Source: an uncultured Curtobacterium sp. (lineage in GTDB: Bacteria; Actinomycetota; Actinomycetes; Actinomycetales; Microbacteriaceae). Taken from it: a DNA stretch of 64,000 bases. Made by a program: the position numbers and the translations under genes. The stretch lies in assembly GCA_913778205.1 (NCBI GenBank), contig CAJYUW010000052.1, positions 1 to 64,000 on the forward strand, written 5' to 3'. Shown here piece after piece: positions 61,853 through 64,000 of the stretch. The notes below the pieces were generated by a model. It was not told the DNA's origin. It saw only the letters and a list, made by a program, of their open reading frames with translations, and made no database searches. Position 1 is the first letter of the stretch; every line of letters starts with the position of its first letter.

Positions 61853-62788
61853 GTGGGCGAACGCGTGCTCTCCACAACGTCGTCGCCGGGGAGCATCGCG
61901 CTCGGTCCCCGCGCGAGCATGGTCCGCGTGCAACCGGACGACGAACGCAGGACGTGGTGGGTGTCCACCGACGCGGAGCCCTTCCTGCGCTGGACCGCGG
62001 ACCGCTCGGCCGTGCCCGATCGACACCTCGCACCGGTCCTGTCGGTGGGCCGCACCAGCAGCGACGTGCTGGTCGCCGAGCTCCTGCGGCCGGCCGGCCC
62101 GTCCGTGTCGGCGGCCCTCGACCGGCTCGGCGCACCGAGCGTCGGGGTCGCGGTGACGTTGACGGCGCCGCTGCTCGACCTCGCGGTCGCCGCAGCGCGG
62201 GGAGCCGTCGTCCTCGGTCGTGCGGACCCTGACGACGTCGTGGTGGACGACGCCGGGGCGGTCGTGCTGTGTGACCGACCGTCGGCGGCAGCCGTGTTCG
62301 AGCAGGACACTACCGATGCGGGTCCGCCGCGCCGTCGAGCGTGGTGGCGGGACAGCCCGCCCTCCGGGGCGCGGGCGGCGGGCCTCGACGCGGTGGAGGC
62401 GCTCGTGCTCGCGACCAGGATCGTGTGGGAGCGGGTCGATCCGCGTGAGCCCTGCCGGGCAGGTGTCGACGCGGCGCTGGTCGCGGCGCGATCTGGTGAC
62501 CCGGATGCCCTCGACGCCCTGCGCGCGTGCGTGCACGCGGCCGCTCCACCGCGCCCGGTGCGGTGGGACCCGCCGCCGTCCGTCTTCGCGTTCGTCGACG
62601 CCGACCCGATCGCGGAGCGACGCGGGCCGGGCAGCCCGTCGCTCGACGCGCTGCGCTCGGCGGCGCGGGACGCCCTGGAGCGAGGGGTCCCGGTGGGGCG
62701 ACGGCGCGTGCCCGTCCGACAGGTCTTCGTCGGCGTGCTCGTGGTCGTCGGTCTGACCGTCGCGGCGGTGACGGCGCTGAGTCCGTGA
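61853..62788 (+). CDS. One-pass membrane protein, possible kinase relic, function unknown
   Basis: 311 residues, not recognised with confidence. A soluble N-terminal part of ~280 residues is followed by a membrane helix (VFVGVLVVVGLTVAAVTALSP) at the very end. RGAVVLGRADPDDVVVDDAGAVVLCDRP has the outline of a protein-kinase catalytic loop plus magnesium loop (H-x-D...N...DxG) but without the catalytic residues, so it may be a pseudokinase. GTG 61853 with GGAGGAGG just upstream is my choice; ATG 61799 and GTG 61865 are alternatives. It is divergent from DUF4191. Confidence 0.55.
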   Translation: MGERVLSTTSSPGSIALGPRASMVRVQPDDERRTWWVSTDAEPFLRWTADRSAVPDRHLAPVLSVGRTSSDVLVAELLRPAGPSVSAALDRLGAPSVGVAVTLTAPLLDLAVAAARGAVVLGRADPDDVVVDDAGAVVLCDRPSAAAVFEQDTTDAGPPRRRAWWRDSPPSGARAAGLDAVEALVLATRIVWERVDPREPCRAGVDAALVAARSGDPDALDALRACVHAAAPPRPVRWDPPPSVFAFVDADPIAERRGPGSPSLDALRSAARDALERGVPVGRRRVPVRQVFVGVLVVVGLTVAAVTALSP

Positions 62789-62851
62789 CGGAGCAGCGGT
62801 GACCGCGCTCGGTCCGTGACGGAGCGTCGCCGTGTGTTGGTGCGCCGGACG

Positions 62852-62889
62852 CGGAACGGCCCCGCTCCGAGTGGAGCGGGGCCGTTCCG
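62852..62889. terminator. Bidirectional hairpin terminator before sucB
   Basis: A perfect hairpin with arms CGGAACGGCCCCGCTCC and its complement around GAGT, between the convergent unknown gene and sucB. Short direct repeats of CCCGAGGGCTCAG follow at 62920-62958. Confidence 0.82.
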
Positions 62890-62957
62890 GCCCGGGCGCG
62901 ATGCCCGTGGGCTCAGGACCCGAGGGTGCGGTGCCCGAGGGCTCAGCACCCGAGGGC

Positions 62958-64000
62958 TCAGTACCCCAGGTTCGGGGCGAAGTTGCCCTCCTCGAGGCGG
63001 TTCTTGACCGCGACGAGGTACCGCGAGGCGTCCGCACCGTCGATGATCCGGTGGTCGTACGACAGCGCGAGGTACACGAACGAGCGGATCGCGATGGCCT
63101 CCTGGCCGTCGACCTTCACGACCGCGGGACGCTTCGTCACGATGCCCGTGCCGAGGATCGCCGACTGGGGGAGGAACACCACCGGGGTGTCGAACAGCGC
63201 GCCGCGCGAACCCGTGTTCGTCAGCGTGAACGTCCCGCCCGCGAGCTCGTCCGGCTTGAGCTGGTTGTTGCGGGTGCGCTCGGCGAGGTCCGCGATCGAC
63301 TGCGCGAACTGCGCGAGGTCGAGCGAGGCGGCGTCCTTGATCACCGGGGTGAGCAGGCCGCGCTCGGTGTCCACGGCGATCGAGACGTTCTCGGTGTCCG
63401 GGTAGACGATCTCGTCGCCGTCCACGGTCGAGTTGATCTTCGGGTGGGCCTTGAGCGCCTCGGACGCCGCGAGGGCGAAGAACGGCATGAAGGAGAGCTT
63501 CGCGCCGGTCTTCTCGAGGAACTCCGCCTTGTGCGCGTCGCGGAACTGCGCGACCTTCGTCACGTCGACCTCGACGACGCTGGTGAGCTGCGCGGTCGAG
63601 GTCATCGACTGCACGGCCCGCTCGGCGACGACCTTGCGGAGGCGGGTCATCTTCTCGCGGGTGCCACGGAGCGGCGAGACCTCTGCGACGAACGGACCCG
63701 ACGCGGCCGGAGCACCGGCGGTCTGGCCGGCGGCGGCGGGCTTCGCGGCCGCGGCGGCGAGGACGTCCTCCTTGCGGATGCGACCGCCCACACCGGAGCC
63801 GGTCACGGTCGAGAGGTCGACGCCCTGCTCGTTCGCGAGCTTGCGCACGAGCGGGGTGACGTAGCCGGAGGCGGCACCGTCCTGCGTGGGGTTCGGCACC
63901 GACGCCGACTGGCCGGCAGCAGCCGGAGCAGCGGCAGGGGCGGGAGCTGCGGCAGGAGCCGGCGCGGCGGCGGGAGCCGGCACGGCGGCGGGCGGAGCAG
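62958..64000 (-). CDS. sucB: 2-oxoglutarate dehydrogenase E2 (dihydrolipoamide succinyltransferase), N-terminus outside window
   Basis: About 347 residues are visible. An Ala/Pro-rich linker (PAPAAAPAPAAAP) at the window edge leads to the peripheral-subunit-binding domain YVTPLVRKLANEQGVDLSTVTGSGVGGRIRKEDVLAA and the acyltransferase domain. The active-site motif is LSYDHRIIDGADASRYL with His and Asp; NTGSRGALFDTPVVFLPQSAILG is the usual core. The lipoyl domain(s) lie beyond the edge. It transfers succinyl groups from lipoamide to CoA in the citric acid cycle. Pyruvate dehydrogenase E2 is possible but less likely from the acyltransferase sequence. Confidence 0.88.
   Translation of the reverse strand, partial: APPAAVPAPAAAPAPAAAPAPAAAPAAAGQSASVPNPTQDGAASGYVTPLVRKLANEQGVDLSTVTGSGVGGRIRKEDVLAAAAAKPAAAGQTAGAPAASGPFVAEVSPLRGTREKMTRLRKVVAERAVQSMTSTAQLTSVVEVDVTKVAQFRDAHKAEFLEKTGAKLSFMPFFALAASEALKAHPKINSTVDGDEIVYPDTENVSIAVDTERGLLTPVIKDAASLDLAQFAQSIADLAERTRNNQLKPDELAGGTFTLTNTGSRGALFDTPVVFLPQSAILGTGIVTKRPAVVKVDGQEAIAIRSFVYLALSYDHRIIDGADASRYLVAVKNRLEEGNFAPNLGY

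Overview
This 64 kb window is very GC-rich chromosomal DNA from an actinobacterium. The core-gene order fits the family Microbacteriaceae: sucB, then a DUF4191 protein, an RDD protein and glnA at the right end; glnE, a second glutamine synthetase, a 58-residue SPOR-like protein, map, ppgK, rnpB, a coiled-coil protein and a Nif3 protein further left. Dispersed palindromes and many leaderless genes make Curtobacterium or a near relative my best guess. That is an inference, because no rRNA is present to confirm it. No tRNA, prophage, insertion sequence or CRISPR array was recognised.

Left end (1-10443, mostly minus strand): a polysaccharide and cell-envelope cluster read as one direction: GtrA flippase-like protein, processive GT2 synthase, GT39 membrane mannosyl/arabinosyl-type transferase, DUF4397 exported protein, membrane-anchored GH8 glucanase, sortase and polyprenol-phosphate mannose synthase (cut by the window edge). 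It is followed by a secreted GH16 beta-glucanase, a small membrane protein and an HD-domain phosphohydrolase.

10575-19691: a mannan or glycan utilisation operon (two sugar permeases, a Tat-type lipoprotein, two Gfo/Idh/MocA dehydrogenases, a GH125 alpha-mannosidase). It is divergent from its likely ROK repressor across a palindrome that overlaps both promoters. A DUF1684 protein follows. 20122-27118: three flavin monooxygenases of the luciferase family, translationally coupled and led by a 13-codon leaderless ORF, facing a polar-amino-acid type ABC transporter. This looks like an organosulfur or organonitrogen scavenging module.

27284-34974: a small DUF4287 gene, an acetyl-xylan-esterase-like hydrolase, a zinc-ribbon/nuclease-like fusion with an internal repeat, a GIY-YIG type protein, a two-component system with a DUF4232 lipoprotein, and an iron module (siderophore-interacting protein and heme oxygenase) controlled by a clear DtxR/IdeR box. 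35311-44131: PEP carboxylase, a Bcr/CflA efflux pump behind an operator-like palindrome, a STAS/anti-sigma kinase pair, an AraC regulator, an RBBP9-type hydrolase and an unknown Ala/Pro-rich protein.

44208-53080: housekeeping and nitrogen control (Nif3, coiled-coil zinc-ribbon relative, RNase P RNA, polyphosphate glucokinase, methionine aminopeptidase, glutamine synthetase GlnA2, GlnE). 53859-58439: a second polysaccharide locus: GT2 synthase, membrane-tethered GH26 enzyme and UDP-glucose dehydrogenase, preceded by a long structured leader. 58674-64000: GlnA1 behind a textbook double GlnR site, RDD and DUF4191 membrane proteins, an unknown one-pass protein, and the C-terminal part of the 2-oxoglutarate dehydrogenase E2.

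Two general features stand out. Many genes have a TANNNT -10 hexamer 6-7 bases before ATG/GTG, so they are probably transcribed without a leader. The intergenic DNA is filled with at least three families of dispersed palindromes and several short tandem-repeat arrays.
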